A stretch of DNA of 64,000 nucleotides from QVMM01 sp047030855 (GCA_047030855.1 JBKYIJ010000008.1:1674001-1738000); one strand, 5' to 3'; shown: positions 18,197-27,292, numbered from the stretch's first letter. The notes: a model not told the origin generated them from the letters alone. Program-made: numbers and translations.

Positions 18197-19924
18197 TCAA
18201 TCGGATAATTGTCCCTTATCAATATCTTTCACATATAGCTGGATGTTTGTTTTTCCGTTATGTACATTTTCTTCGAGCGTATAGCATATATCGAAAGACT
18301 GCCCTTTTATCATTGGAAAACGGGGCTTTAACCTGAAAGCAATGCCATGCATCACCTGAGCCGATGTTTTGTCTATCATTTCCAACTTAATGTGTTCAGC
18401 CTGTTTTCCTACAAGTTTACTGGTGCCATAATCCATAACGCCTTTTGTCGCGAATATAGGATTTAGATTATCAGGTCCGAAAGGAGCAAAACAGAGAAGG
18501 TCGGAAATAAATTTATTGTCAATATCCCTAAATTGCAACAAGGCATCAACATTTATCTGTGGCAACATCATTTCAGGGGCAATCATTTTAACGGATAATT
18601 CTTCGAATCTCCGTTTAAATTCGGCAAGGTTTTCTTCCCTCAGCGATAATCCTGCTGCATAAGTGTGTCCGCCGAAGTTTTCCAATATATCCTTGCAGGA
18701 TTCTATCGCTTTGTAAACATCAAACCCCATGACAGACCGTGCAGATCCTGTTATCATATCGTTCGACTTAGTCAGTACAACCGCAGGACGATGATATTTT
18801 TCCGTCAGCCTCGATGCAACAATTCCGATTACGCCTTTATGCCAGTTCTCATTGTATATGACGATGCTTTTCTTCTCGGCAATATCCACAAATTCATCAA
18901 TGAAAGTATTTGCCTCGTCCGTAATCCTTTTGTCTAAAGCCCTCCTGTCATCATTGTAATGGTCTATATTTTCGCTTTTCTCTCTGGCATCTTCCACGCT
19001 TCCTGCCAATAACAGATCTACCGCTTCTTTGCCGTTCATCATTCTGCCTGAGGCATTGATGCGTGGACCTATTTTAAATACAATGTCGCTGACCGTGATA
19101 TTTTTGCCTTTAAGCCCGCAAATGTCGATAATTCCGTTCAGTCCCAGACTGGGATTCGTATTTATCTGTTTTAATCCGTAATACGTTAATATCCTGTTTT
19201 CGCCCGTAATCGGGACTATATCGGAAGCAACGCTTACCGCCACCAGATCGAGAAGATCCAACAATTCGGAAAATTTTATTCTGTTATTCTGGGCAAATGC
19301 TTGTGCCAGTTTAAAGCCTACGCCGCAACCAGACAAATGTTCGTATGGGTAAGTCGAATCAACTCTTTTAGCGTCGACAACAGCTACCGCATCGGGCAAC
19401 GTATCGTCAGGCATGTGATGATCGCAAATGATAAAATCTATCCCTCTACTTTTGGCATATTTTACTTTTTCGATTGCCTTAATGCCGCAGTCCAATGCGA
19501 TTATAAGTTTTACGTCGGTATCGAAAGCATAATCGATGCCCTGATCGGATATGCCGTAACCCTCGTCATATCTGTCGGGGATATAATAATCTATATTTGA
19601 CGTAAATTTTCGTAGAAATTTATAGACAAGTGCAACAGCCGTAGTGCCGTCCACATCGTAGTCACCATAAACAAGAATCCGTTCTTTATTTCCTAAGGCT
19701 TTTTCTACTCTTCGTACAGCCTTATCCATATCGGGTAATAAGAAAGGATCGTGTAAATCCTTTAAATTGGGATGAAAAAATTTACCTGCTTCTTCTGCGG
19801 TTGAAATGCCGCGCTGTATAAGCAGCTGACAAAGAACAGGGTTTATACCCAATTGTTTGGTCAGCTTATCCCTTTTTTCCGTTTCTTGTTCTGTCAGAGG
19901 TGCGTAATTCCATTTGTAAATCAT
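18197..19924 (-). CDS. recJ: single-stranded-DNA-specific exonuclease RecJ
   Basis: A 575-residue DHH-family nuclease degrading single-stranded DNA 5' to 3' in recombination and mismatch repair. The phosphoesterase motifs are VYGDYDVDGTTA (residues 86-97), IALDCGIKA and ICDHHMPDD, the DHH motif. The DHHA1 part follows with GPRINASGRMMNGKEAV, and the C-terminal OB-type region has SFDICYTLEENVHNG. Length and motif order are typical. It is the first gene of the run ending at DUF3137. A short hairpin (19957-19964 with 19970-19977) lies in its probable leader. Confidence 0.95.
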   Translation of the reverse strand: MIYKWNYAPLTEQETEKRDKLTKQLGINPVLCQLLIQRGISTAEEAGKFFHPNLKDLHDPFLLPDMDKAVRRVEKALGNKERILVYGDYDVDGTTAVALVYKFLRKFTSNIDYYIPDRYDEGYGISDQGIDYAFDTDVKLIIALDCGIKAIEKVKYAKSRGIDFIICDHHMPDDTLPDAVAVVDAKRVDSTYPYEHLSGCGVGFKLAQAFAQNNRIKFSELLDLLDLVAVSVASDIVPITGENRILTYYGLKQINTNPSLGLNGIIDICGLKGKNITVSDIVFKIGPRINASGRMMNGKEAVDLLLAGSVEDAREKSENIDHYNDDRRALDKRITDEANTFIDEFVDIAEKKSIVIYNENWHKGVIGIVASRLTEKYHRPAVVLTKSNDMITGSARSVMGFDVYKAIESCKDILENFGGHTYAAGLSLREENLAEFKRRFEELSVKMIAPEMMLPQINVDALLQFRDIDNKFISDLLCFAPFGPDNLNPIFATKGVMDYGTSKLVGKQAEHIKLEMIDKTSAQVMHGIAFRLKPRFPMIKGQSFDICYTLEENVHNGKTNIQLYVKDIDKGQLSD

Positions 19925-20112
19925 TTTATATATTATTTTTCTTTTCTCTGCTTCAAAAAGTTCTTTTTTAGAACTTTGTCCCCGATATTTAAACTATATC
20001 AGAAGTTTTCCCTGTTCATACAGGTACAGTTTACCTCGTAAAGATAATATATTATTACGTTAATTATAGTATAATGGTTTTAATTTTCTATTTCTTTCGT
20101 GTATATAACAGA

Positions 20113-20143
20113 AGATGCCTGCAAATTTATTTTGCAGGCATCT
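20113..20143 (-). terminator. hairpin terminator after the flx-hdr cluster
   Basis: AGATGCCTGCAAA (20113-20125) pairs with TTTGCAGGCATCT (20131-20143), a 13-bp perfect stem with a 5-base loop. It begins 29 bases after the flxA stop. The strongest T-run is on the plus side, so its strength on the minus strand is less certain. Confidence 0.7.
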
Positions 20144-20171
20144 TTTTATCTTAATATTGATTTTTCTTCCG

Positions 20172-21011
20172 TTAATATTCAGCAGGAAGAGCCTCTAACT
20201 CTACCCGTGAAAACACAGGTCCGTCTTTGCAAACATACATTTTACCAACGTTGCAACGTCCACATTTACCGACACCACATTTCATACGGTTTTCGAGGGT
20301 TGTATAAATATTTTCCGGTTGGAAGCCCAGTTTGTCCAGAACAGGAAATGTCAGCTTTATCATGATGGGAGGTCCGCAAACAATGGCTATTGTATTTTCG
20401 GAAGAAGGATTCATTTTCTCTAAAATAGCGGGTGTAAATCCTACCTCTCCTTTCCACTCAGGAGTTTGTCCTCCGGGGTCGACTGTTGTTACAAGATTGA
20501 CATCGGGACGATCTTCCCATTCTTTCAATTCATGTTTATAAACTAAATCGGCTACCGAGCGTGCTCCATATAATATACTTATATTTCCGAAATCTTCACG
20601 GGTATCCAATGCATTCCAGATCACGCATCGCATGGGCGGAAGTGCGATTCCTCCGGCTATGAACAACAGATTTTTTCCTTTCCATTCATCTATGGGAAAT
20701 GTATTTCCAAAAGGGCCTCTGAACCCCATTGTCTCACCCTCTTCGAGCTTGGACAACGCCGACGTAACTTTTCCCGCTTCGCGGAAAGTACATTCGACAT
20801 AACCTTTACGGGTAGGTGACGATGCTATACAGAATGTACATTCGCCGTCTCCGAAAGCTGAATATTCGGCAAACTGGCCGGCTTTAAATTCAAAATTATT
20901 GGCTTCTTCCTCATTCTTAAATTTCAGCCGAAGAGTTCTCACACCCGGTGCTTCCTGAGTTATTTTCTCGATAGTCATCAGGTACGGAAGATATATATTT
21001 GATTTGTCCAT
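20172..21011 (-). CDS. flxA: FlxA-like FAD/NAD(P)H-binding oxidoreductase subunit
   Basis: A 279-residue ferredoxin-NADP reductase-type protein. The N-terminal beta-barrel binds flavin, with CTFCIASSP in the place of the usual RxYS motif. The dinucleotide domain follows with LLFIAGGIALPPMRCVI near residue 145 and IAIVCGPPIMIK near 220. A C-terminal cluster motif MKCGVGKCGRCNVGKMYVC gives four Cys for one [2Fe-2S] centre. This is the architecture of FlxA and of related hydrogenase gamma/sulfite reductase B subunits, which pass electrons between NAD(P)H and iron-sulfur partners. It is the last gene of the hdr-flx run, 22 bases after flxB. The Flx name rests on gene order as well as sequence. 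Confidence 0.85.
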   Translation of the reverse strand: MDKSNIYLPYLMTIEKITQEAPGVRTLRLKFKNEEEANNFEFKAGQFAEYSAFGDGECTFCIASSPTRKGYVECTFREAGKVTSALSKLEEGETMGFRGPFGNTFPIDEWKGKNLLFIAGGIALPPMRCVIWNALDTREDFGNISILYGARSVADLVYKHELKEWEDRPDVNLVTTVDPGGQTPEWKGEVGFTPAILEKMNPSSENTIAIVCGPPIMIKLTFPVLDKLGFQPENIYTTLENRMKCGVGKCGRCNVGKMYVCKDGPVFSRVELEALPAEY

Positions 21012-21033
21012 GTATTTTACAATTTAGGGAAAA

Positions 21034-22046
21034 TTATAACTCTGCAATTTCTGTCAGGTGTTCAGATAAATTCATATCCACAGGGCAAGCTCTGGAACAG
21101 CGTCCACATCCTGTGCAACCATGTGTCGACAACCGTTCGGGCATATAAGAAAATTTATGCAGCAACCTTTGTCTCCATCGCTGGCTTTGAATCTCGCGCG
21201 GATTGTGCCCTGAAGTATGAAGAGTAAAGAGAGAAAAGCCGCATGAGTCCCAGCAACGTATTCTTTCGCCCGAACTGCCTTTGGCGTTTTCCTGTATATC
21301 GAAACAAGCACAAGTAGGGCAGACGAAAGCACACGCTCCGCAACCTACGCAACGTTCGGCTTGCTGTTTCCATACTTCGCTTTCAAACATTTTCGATATT
21401 TTCTGTTGTAAGTCTTCTAAACTGAATTTTTGTTCCACTTTTGCCAGAAATTCCTCTTTGTTTACCTCAGGCGCATCTTCGAACAGGTTATTATATTTTT
21501 CCTGCAATTCTTTGCCTTTTTCTGTAATAATTTCAGCCAAATATCCGTTTTTGATATCAGTAAGTAAAATGTCGCTGCCTTCCGTATTTCCCGGGCTTCC
21601 ATTTACAGACGTACAGAAACAATACTCGTCACACTGGCTGCAACTAACGGCAATCAGTGTCGTGCGTTTCATATGCTCGTTGAAAGGTAAATCTTTTGTA
21701 TCCCAGTTGAAGATACTGCTCAGGGGTTTAAATCCTGCCGCATCGCATGGATGAATGCCGAAAACAACCGTTTCGGAGATTGTTGCCGGATCATAATCCT
21801 GTAATTCCACATCACTTTTGGTTTTCTTATATGAAAACAACTTTTCGCTTTTAGGAAAAGCAATGGCTTTTGCCGACTGGGTTGTTTGGATATGATCCAT
21901 CGATATTTCATTCACTGATTTTATGTTTTTAAAATCAGTTTTACCGCCTTTAGCAATCGGAGCGTAAATCTGTTTGCCGTCATTTAATATATTTTCCAGC
22001 AACTTGTTCAGATTTTCTTTCGATATGTATTTCTTTCTATTTCCAT
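21034..22046 (-). CDS. flxB: FlxB-like 4Fe-4S dicluster subunit (start region frameshifted)
   Basis: About 337 residues when the start is placed at ATG 22046. The open frame itself only runs from 22002 and lacks an ATG; upstream it continues as KKYISKENLNKLL. Reaching it from ATG 22046 needs one additional base, or two fewer, near 22030. The N-terminal domain resembles hydrogenase/sulfite reductase A-type subunits (IHPCDAAGF, SCSQCDEYCFC). The C-terminal part has two 4Fe-4S motifs: ERCVGCGACAFVCPTCACFD and HGCTGCGRCSRACPVDM. It would relay electrons between FlxA and the other iron-sulfur subunits. It begins 6 bases after the proposed flxC stop. Confidence 0.8.
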
Positions 22047-22052
22047 TGCCGA

Positions 22053-22845
22053 TTATAGTATAAATGTTTCTTTATCTTCGGGTTTGAATGTTGACAAAAC
22101 ATTGCCGTTGGCTTCATCCTGTTCTCCGAAATTCATATTTACTGTTTCAAACATTTTATGCGTGAGCAAATGCAAGGGGAATACCTACGGGGCAAACGCT
22201 TCCGCAAGTTCCGCAATCGGAACAGCGTCCTGCCATGTGCATCACTCTGTTGATCTGCCACTCTATGTTGCTCAAAGTGGTTGACCAAGGTGATATCCAT
22301 TGCGGACGGTTGACTTCTACAATGCACTTTGTGCAATAACACATAGGGCAGGCTGCCCGGCAGGCATAACATTTAAAACACTTTGATAATTCGTCAGACC
22401 AAAACTCCCAGCGTTCCTGTTGAGACATTTTGTCCAGTTCTGCGATCAGTTCGTCGTCTTTTTGCTTGGCAGGAGGCGTAGCTGTTTTCAGAAATGTGCT
22501 GATATTCGCAACCGAATCAAAAAGCGTCAGTTTACCGTCTTCCGACAAACCGAATATTTTCAGGTTTTCTTCTTTTAACTGGTTTTCGTCAAATAGTTGC
22601 GTAATGCTTTTCAACGCATAGTACGAAGCCGATATTCCGACACGCTTTCCACCTACCAGATCCTTCCGTGTTAAGTAAACTGCCAGATTACCCGAACATT
22701 TGTCGTTAAATACGAGTTTGGAACAATCATTGTATTTTTCGCGAAAAACGGACGAGGATTGCGTGTGCCTTCTTCGTATCCGACGAAAATATCTATATCT
22801 CCCCTTATCGAAGAGCTCTTTGGCTTTCAGTCTCAATTCATCCAT
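22053..22845 (-). CDS. flxC: FlxC-like 4Fe-4S subunit (internally frameshifted)
   Basis: The uninterrupted frame is 22845-22156, but its residues 16-38 are out of phase. Reading the next frame between an extra G in the G4 run at 22801-22804 and a missing A in the A5 run near 22736-22740 gives the expected KGDIDIFVGYEEGTRNPRP and FFAKKYNDC. The Fe-S part is intact: KCFKCYACRAACPMCYCTKC and DCGTCGSVCPVGI. After the apparent stop another frame runs to TAA at 22053 and ends STFKPEDKETFIL, which looks like the true family C-terminus. The repaired length would be about 263 residues. Its ATG overlaps the flxD stop. It probably links FlxB and FlxD. Confidence 0.78.
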
Positions 22846-23335
22846 TGCTTACCTCCGTTTCTTTAGGCTGTTCGAGCTCTTTGGATAATTCTTTTTCATT
22901 ATTTGTAATAAATTCTGCTGCTTTGCGGTATTCCATATACGGACCAAGCTCGCGAATATCCGCGACTGTTTGGTTTACTATTTCAGCCCATTTAGCGCCT
23001 TCGGCGGCAGATACCCATGAAAATTGGATGCGACGTACTTCGATTCCTAAGAAATCGAGCAGGCTGCGGAATAATATCCAGCGTCGGCGCGCATGAAAGT
23101 TACCCGACGTATAGTGGCAATCGTTCGGGTGGCATCCCGAAACGATTATTCCGTCCGAGCCTTCTGCAAAGGCTTTCAGCAATAGCATAAAATCTATGCG
23201 TCCCGTACAGGGAAAACGTACGATTTTTACGTTTGTGGCATATTTCATCCGGCTCGTTCCTGTCAGGTCTGCACCTGCATAAGTACACCAGTTGCAAACG
23301 AATGCCAGTATTTTAGGTTCAAATTCTTTCTCCAT
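22838..23335 (-). CDS. flxD: FlxD/MvhD-like delta subunit
   Basis: A 165-residue protein of the MvhD/FlpD family, the [2Fe-2S] electron-transfer subunit that docks electron donors onto HdrA. The Cys pattern is typical: FVCNWCTYAGADLTG near residues 13-27, VRFPCTGRID near 39, and SGCHPNDCHY near 65-74. The conserved segment RRIQFSWVSAAEGAKWAE follows. The C-terminal 25 residues are Glu/Lys-rich and specific to this protein. It lies between hdrA (14 bases upstream) and flxC (overlapping by 8 bases). This adjacency to hdrA is the strongest sign that the Flx and Hdr modules form one complex. Confidence 0.9.
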   Translation of the reverse strand: MEKEFEPKILAFVCNWCTYAGADLTGTSRMKYATNVKIVRFPCTGRIDFMLLLKAFAEGSDGIIVSGCHPNDCHYTSGNFHARRRWILFRSLLDFLGIEVRRIQFSWVSAAEGAKWAEIVNQTVADIRELGPYMEYRKAAEFITNNEKELSKELEQPKETEVSNG

Positions 23336-23349
23336 AGTTTATATTGATT

Positions 23350-25350
23350 TTACGCTTCCAATGCAGCCATTACCTCTGCATACATTTGTTCGTTTGAGAA
23401 TCCCTGCATGTCGATCGATTTGGATCGGCAGAACGATACGCATGTACCGCATCCTTGACACAATCCCGGATTGACTTTCGCAACCGTTTTAATGAGGTTT
23501 CCGTTCCTGTCTTTGATTTCTTCTGCCTCGATAGCCTGATATGGGCATGCAGTTTGGCAGAGGAAGCAGCCGACACAGGTAGAAACATCGTGTCCCGGTA
23601 TTCGGTTTACGACAGCAATAGTCGGTTCGCGTGTCAGTTCACTGTTCGAGAATAACCCGATTATTTTAGCAGCTGCGCCCGAAGCGGTGGCAACCGTATC
23701 GGGTATATCCTTCGGCGCTTGGCATGCTCCGCATAGATAGATTCCTGCAGTATTGGTTTCGACGGGTTTCAGTTTAGGATGGGCTTCCGCAAAGAATTTA
23801 TAAGGATCGTATGATACGTGCATTTTCTGAGCGAGTTCTTCCGCTCCGCAGTTTGATACTCCTGCGCTTGCCAATACAACCATATCCGCTTCTATTTCAA
23901 CAGGCGTTGCGCCCATTAACGTATCCACTCCTTTTACTATTAGTTTGCCGTCTTTTTCGTAAACCCGTGCCACACGTCCGCGAACATAGTTTGCTCCGTC
24001 TTCTTCGATGGCGCGGCGTACGAATTCTTCATAATTCTTTCCACCCGCCCGTATATCCATATAGAATACATACGATTCGCCGTCGTGGACTTTATGCTGA
24101 TAAAGCATGGCATGCTTAGCCGTGTACATACAACATATTTTGGAACAGTAGGGGATACCCTTTGCAGGATCGCGCGAACCGGCACAGGCGATGAATACTA
24201 TTTTTTTAGGGATCGTTCCGTCGGAAGGACGCCTTATTTCGCCCATAGTAGGTCCTGATGCGGACGCAAGGCGTTCAAACTGTAAGCCTGTGATGACGTC
24301 GGGATATTTTCCGTATCCATATTCAGGAAAGAAATCAGGTTTCAGTACATTAAAACCTGTTGCCAAAACAACGGCTCCTATATCTTCGGTTATGAATTCG
24401 TCTTCTTTATCGAACTCGATAGCACCTGTCGGGCATATTTTTTGACAGACTTTACATTTCCCTGTCTGATAATATCGGCAGTTGTTTCTGTCTATTACGG
24501 GTTTGTTTGGAACTGCCTGCGGAAAAGGCGTATATATAGCAGTACGCAAGCCTAAGCCTTCGTTAAATTCACTTGGTATTTTCTTGCTCGGGCATTTTGT
24601 AGTACATGCGCCACATCCTGTACACAAGCTGAAGTCTACGCTTTTGGCTTTAAGCCTTATTGTCGCCTTGAAATTGCCGATAAAGCCTTCAAGCTTTTCT
24701 AATTCGGCGTAGGTATGGAGCGTGATATTCGGATGTTGTGCCACTTCAACCATTCGGGGCGTTAGGATACATTGCGAACAGTCGAGGGTGGGGAAGGTTT
24801 CGGAAAGTTGCGACATGTGCCCTCCGATAGAAGGATCGCGTTCTACAAGGATTACCTTTTGCCCCGCGTTGGCTATATCCAGCGCAGCCTGTATTCCTGC
24901 GATACCTCCGCCAACAACAAGTGCCTTTTTGGTAATGGGAACTTTAATGGGGTTGAGGGGTTTGTCGCGTTTCGTTTTCTCGACAAGCATGCGAACGAGA
25001 TCGAGTGCTTTTTCTGTCGTTTCATCTCCCTTTTCGTGTACCCACGAACAATGTTCGCGAATATTGGATATTTCGCACATAAAAGGATTCAGCCCTGCTT
25101 CGGCGCATGCTTTTCGGAAAGTCGGCTCATGCATTCGCGGCGAGCATGCGGCAACGACAACGCCGTCCAACCCTTTTTCCTTAATGGCTTCTTTTATCAT
25201 TGCTTGTCCCGGCTCGGAACACATATATTTATAATCCACCGAAACTTCTACGCCTTCTATCTCGGACGCTTCTTTTGCTACCCTTTCGCAATCTACCGTG
25301 GCACTTATGTTTTCGCCGCAATGGCAGACAAATACTCCTATTTTTGACAT
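23350..25350 (-). CDS. hdrA: HdrA-like FAD iron-sulfur subunit (heterodisulfide reductase A homologue)
   Basis: A 666-residue homologue of HdrA, the FAD-bearing subunit at which flavin-based electron bifurcation occurs in methanogen and bacterial Hdr complexes. Order of parts: an N-terminal thioredoxin-reductase-like Cys domain (VFVCHCGENIS, MCSEPGQ, CSPRMHEPTF, IREHCSWVH), the Rossmann FAD site VVGGGIAGIQAALDIA near residue 150 with GGHMSQLSETFPTLDCSQC, an inserted ferredoxin domain (CTGCGACTTKCP, CKVCQKICP), the second FAD half, and a C-terminal ferredoxin domain (CVGCFLCQTACP, CQGCGTCVSFC). All clusters appear to keep their Cys. It is flanked by hdrB and flxD. The organism shows no sign of coenzyme M/B use, so the disulfide partner is unknown. 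Confidence 0.93.
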   Translation of the reverse strand: MSKIGVFVCHCGENISATVDCERVAKEASEIEGVEVSVDYKYMCSEPGQAMIKEAIKEKGLDGVVVAACSPRMHEPTFRKACAEAGLNPFMCEISNIREHCSWVHEKGDETTEKALDLVRMLVEKTKRDKPLNPIKVPITKKALVVGGGIAGIQAALDIANAGQKVILVERDPSIGGHMSQLSETFPTLDCSQCILTPRMVEVAQHPNITLHTYAELEKLEGFIGNFKATIRLKAKSVDFSLCTGCGACTTKCPSKKIPSEFNEGLGLRTAIYTPFPQAVPNKPVIDRNNCRYYQTGKCKVCQKICPTGAIEFDKEDEFITEDIGAVVLATGFNVLKPDFFPEYGYGKYPDVITGLQFERLASASGPTMGEIRRPSDGTIPKKIVFIACAGSRDPAKGIPYCSKICCMYTAKHAMLYQHKVHDGESYVFYMDIRAGGKNYEEFVRRAIEEDGANYVRGRVARVYEKDGKLIVKGVDTLMGATPVEIEADMVVLASAGVSNCGAEELAQKMHVSYDPYKFFAEAHPKLKPVETNTAGIYLCGACQAPKDIPDTVATASGAAAKIIGLFSNSELTREPTIAVVNRIPGHDVSTCVGCFLCQTACPYQAIEAEEIKDRNGNLIKTVAKVNPGLCQGCGTCVSFCRSKSIDMQGFSNEQMYAEVMAALEA

Positions 25351-25371
25351 AACTGTATTCCTTTCAATATT

Positions 25372-26217
25372 TTATACAAACGAAGGCACAACAAACAGTT
25401 TCTTGATGCCCAATTCTTCTTTGCTTACACCGGCGGCAAGTCCGATTGCCTGAGTGATATACATGACAGGTGTTTTTATCTCGGTTTTGAGATAACTGTT
25501 GATTTGAGGACGCCGCATATCGAGATTGGATTGGCACATCGGACAGGCTACTATAATGGCTTCGGCTCCTCTGTCCGAAGCGTCTTTTACGATTTTACCC
25601 GAAAGTTTTCCGACTATGTCTGTCCGTGAAACAGAAAATCCTGCGCCACAACATTCGGTTTTGTATCCCCAATCCATCGACTCTGCTCCGATTTTACGCA
25701 TCAGTTCATCCATTGATTGAGGGTCTTCCAACCGATCGAATTTTAAGACATCGTGCGGACGTACCAACAAACAGCCATAATAACATACTACTTTGTGCTG
25801 GAACGGAACTACTACTTTTTCTTCAATCTTGTCGGCAATATATTTCTCGATGAATTGCATCACGTTCAGAATCTGTATCTTTCCGCTTAGCGGCATTTGC
25901 AGTATTTCGGTGACTTTATTTTTTAACTCCTTGTTTTCGTTCAATTCATGCTGACAAACACTGAGCCTGTTATAACAGGCTGCACAAGGCACTACAATTT
26001 CCGTTAATCCTTGCTTTTCGGCAAGGGCAAGAATCCTCGCGGGGAGTGCGGTTGCCAATTCGTGGTTAAGGTTATGGGCAGCCGTTGCACCGCAGCAGTT
26101 CCAGTCTTCAATCTCGGTTAGTTCAATATTGAATGCTTTTGCCAGTGCCAGTGTCGATTGGGCGTATTCTGAAGAGGTTCCTTTCAGCGAACAGCCCGGA
26201 TAAAATCCAATCTTCAT
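25372..26217 (-). CDS. hdrB: HdrB-like CCG-domain subunit
   Basis: A 281-residue protein with two full cysteine-rich CCG domains, which in HdrB hold the noncubane [4Fe-4S] clusters that split the disulfide substrate. The first domain reads FYPGCSLKG, WNCCGATAAHN and VPCAACYNRL. The second reads VCYYGCLLVRP, KTECCGAGFSVSRTD and VACPMCQSNLD. All ten expected Cys are present, so the protein should be able to act on a disulfide, heterodisulfide or related substrate. It lies 21 bases upstream of hdrA and 58 bases downstream of hdrC on the same strand. Confidence 0.92.
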   Translation of the reverse strand: MKIGFYPGCSLKGTSSEYAQSTLALAKAFNIELTEIEDWNCCGATAAHNLNHELATALPARILALAEKQGLTEIVVPCAACYNRLSVCQHELNENKELKNKVTEILQMPLSGKIQILNVMQFIEKYIADKIEEKVVVPFQHKVVCYYGCLLVRPHDVLKFDRLEDPQSMDELMRKIGAESMDWGYKTECCGAGFSVSRTDIVGKLSGKIVKDASDRGAEAIIVACPMCQSNLDMRRPQINSYLKTEIKTPVMYITQAIGLAAGVSKEELGIKKLFVVPSFV

Positions 26218-26275
26218 ATTCAGTTGATCTTATTTTTCATGTTCCAAAAAACGATATTCGTTTTAAGTTTTATCT

Positions 26276-26818
26276 TTAAACTTCTTTCGTTTCTTTGAAG
26301 ATGGTATTTATTTGTTTTTTATTTTTTACGATTTCAGGTATTAAAGGAAGTTTTCCTTTTGCGAACATTTTCGGGGCAACGTTTACGTCCTGCATCAGGT
26401 GCATTGTCCGCATTTTGTACCCTGCTACCAATCCGATTTCATAAAGGCGTCCTGTATGTTTAACGGAATCGAGAAACGCTTTGTGAAATGCCACGATGTC
26501 CTTTGATTTTTTGTTGACATCATTGTTTTCGAGCGCTTTTTCACGCATATAATCCATGAGTTGAGGAATATCGATCTGCATCGGGCATCTTGTCAGACAA
26601 TTCTGACAAGAAACGCAAAGCCAGATCGATTCGGATTTTAATAACTTATTGTAGTTTTTCTCGTCATTGGTTTGCAGCATTCGCATTACCATGCTTGGCG
26701 GATAATCCATTTCGTCCGAAACGGCACATCCTGCCGAGCATTTTCCGCATTGATAGCAACGATTGACGTTAATGCCTAATTCAGAGCTGATTTCAGATAT
26801 AAATCGCTTCTTTTCCAT
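26276..26818 (-). CDS. hdrC: HdrC-like 4Fe-4S subunit
   Basis: A 180-residue electron-transfer subunit with two 4Fe-4S motifs: Cys21, 24, 27 and 31 (NRCYQCGKCSAGC) and Cys68, 71, 74 and 78 (LCVSCQNCLTRCPMQ). The rest is helical, with the family segment AFHKAFLDSVKHTGRLYE. HdrC carries electrons from HdrA to HdrB. It is the first gene of the seven-gene minus-strand run and its start faces the long intergenic region shared with the 2-oxoacid oxidoreductase operon. Length and motif spacing fit HdrC, and the neighbours make a stray ferredoxin-type protein unlikely. Confidence 0.92.
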   Translation of the reverse strand: MEKKRFISEISSELGINVNRCYQCGKCSAGCAVSDEMDYPPSMVMRMLQTNDEKNYNKLLKSESIWLCVSCQNCLTRCPMQIDIPQLMDYMREKALENNDVNKKSKDIVAFHKAFLDSVKHTGRLYEIGLVAGYKMRTMHLMQDVNVAPKMFAKGKLPLIPEIVKNKKQINTIFKETKEV

Positions 26819-26896
26819 GATAGTTTTCTAAGGTGTTTTGATCATTTTAGTTTTCAATAAATATTCATATTGTAAACCCCAATTAGCAATATTGTG

Positions 26897-26904
26897 CAAA
26901 TATA
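26897..26904 (-). promoter_or_regulatory. predicted -7 promoter element for the hdr-flx operon
   Basis: TATATTTG on the minus strand, about 79 bases before the hdrC start, fully matches TAnnTTTG. No clear TTTG is found 19-21 bases upstream. Confidence 0.45.
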
Positions 26905-27292
26905 TAAAATATATATGTCATAATAATTGTTTATGTGTTGTTTTTTAGCATTTTTTATTTGTCGGATATATTTCTCTTTTTTTTGTTATTCTCTGCTTTT
27001 TATGAGAAAATGTAATTATGTATGTTCGTTTATATGTTATTCTTCCCAATATGAAAGCTTATAAAATGATTTTTTACTCAAATATGATAATAAAATGATT
27101 TTTATTGTTTTTTCGGTTAGCCTGTTTTATTTATACTTTGCTTTTAAAGATAGTGCATTTTTAATATATATGCTGTTAATAAACCTTTAAATATTGACTT
27201 TATTACATTGTTTTTAAATAGGTTTTATAATAATGTTACAGGCGATTAACGAATTTATACATATTATGTAAGATAAATGTGACAAATTATTA

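Noticed and set aside
24722..25347. Long plus-strand ORFs opposite hdrA
   Set aside because: They lie wholly antisense to a well-conserved gene, have no recognisable domain and no promoter, and reflect codon bias of hdrA.
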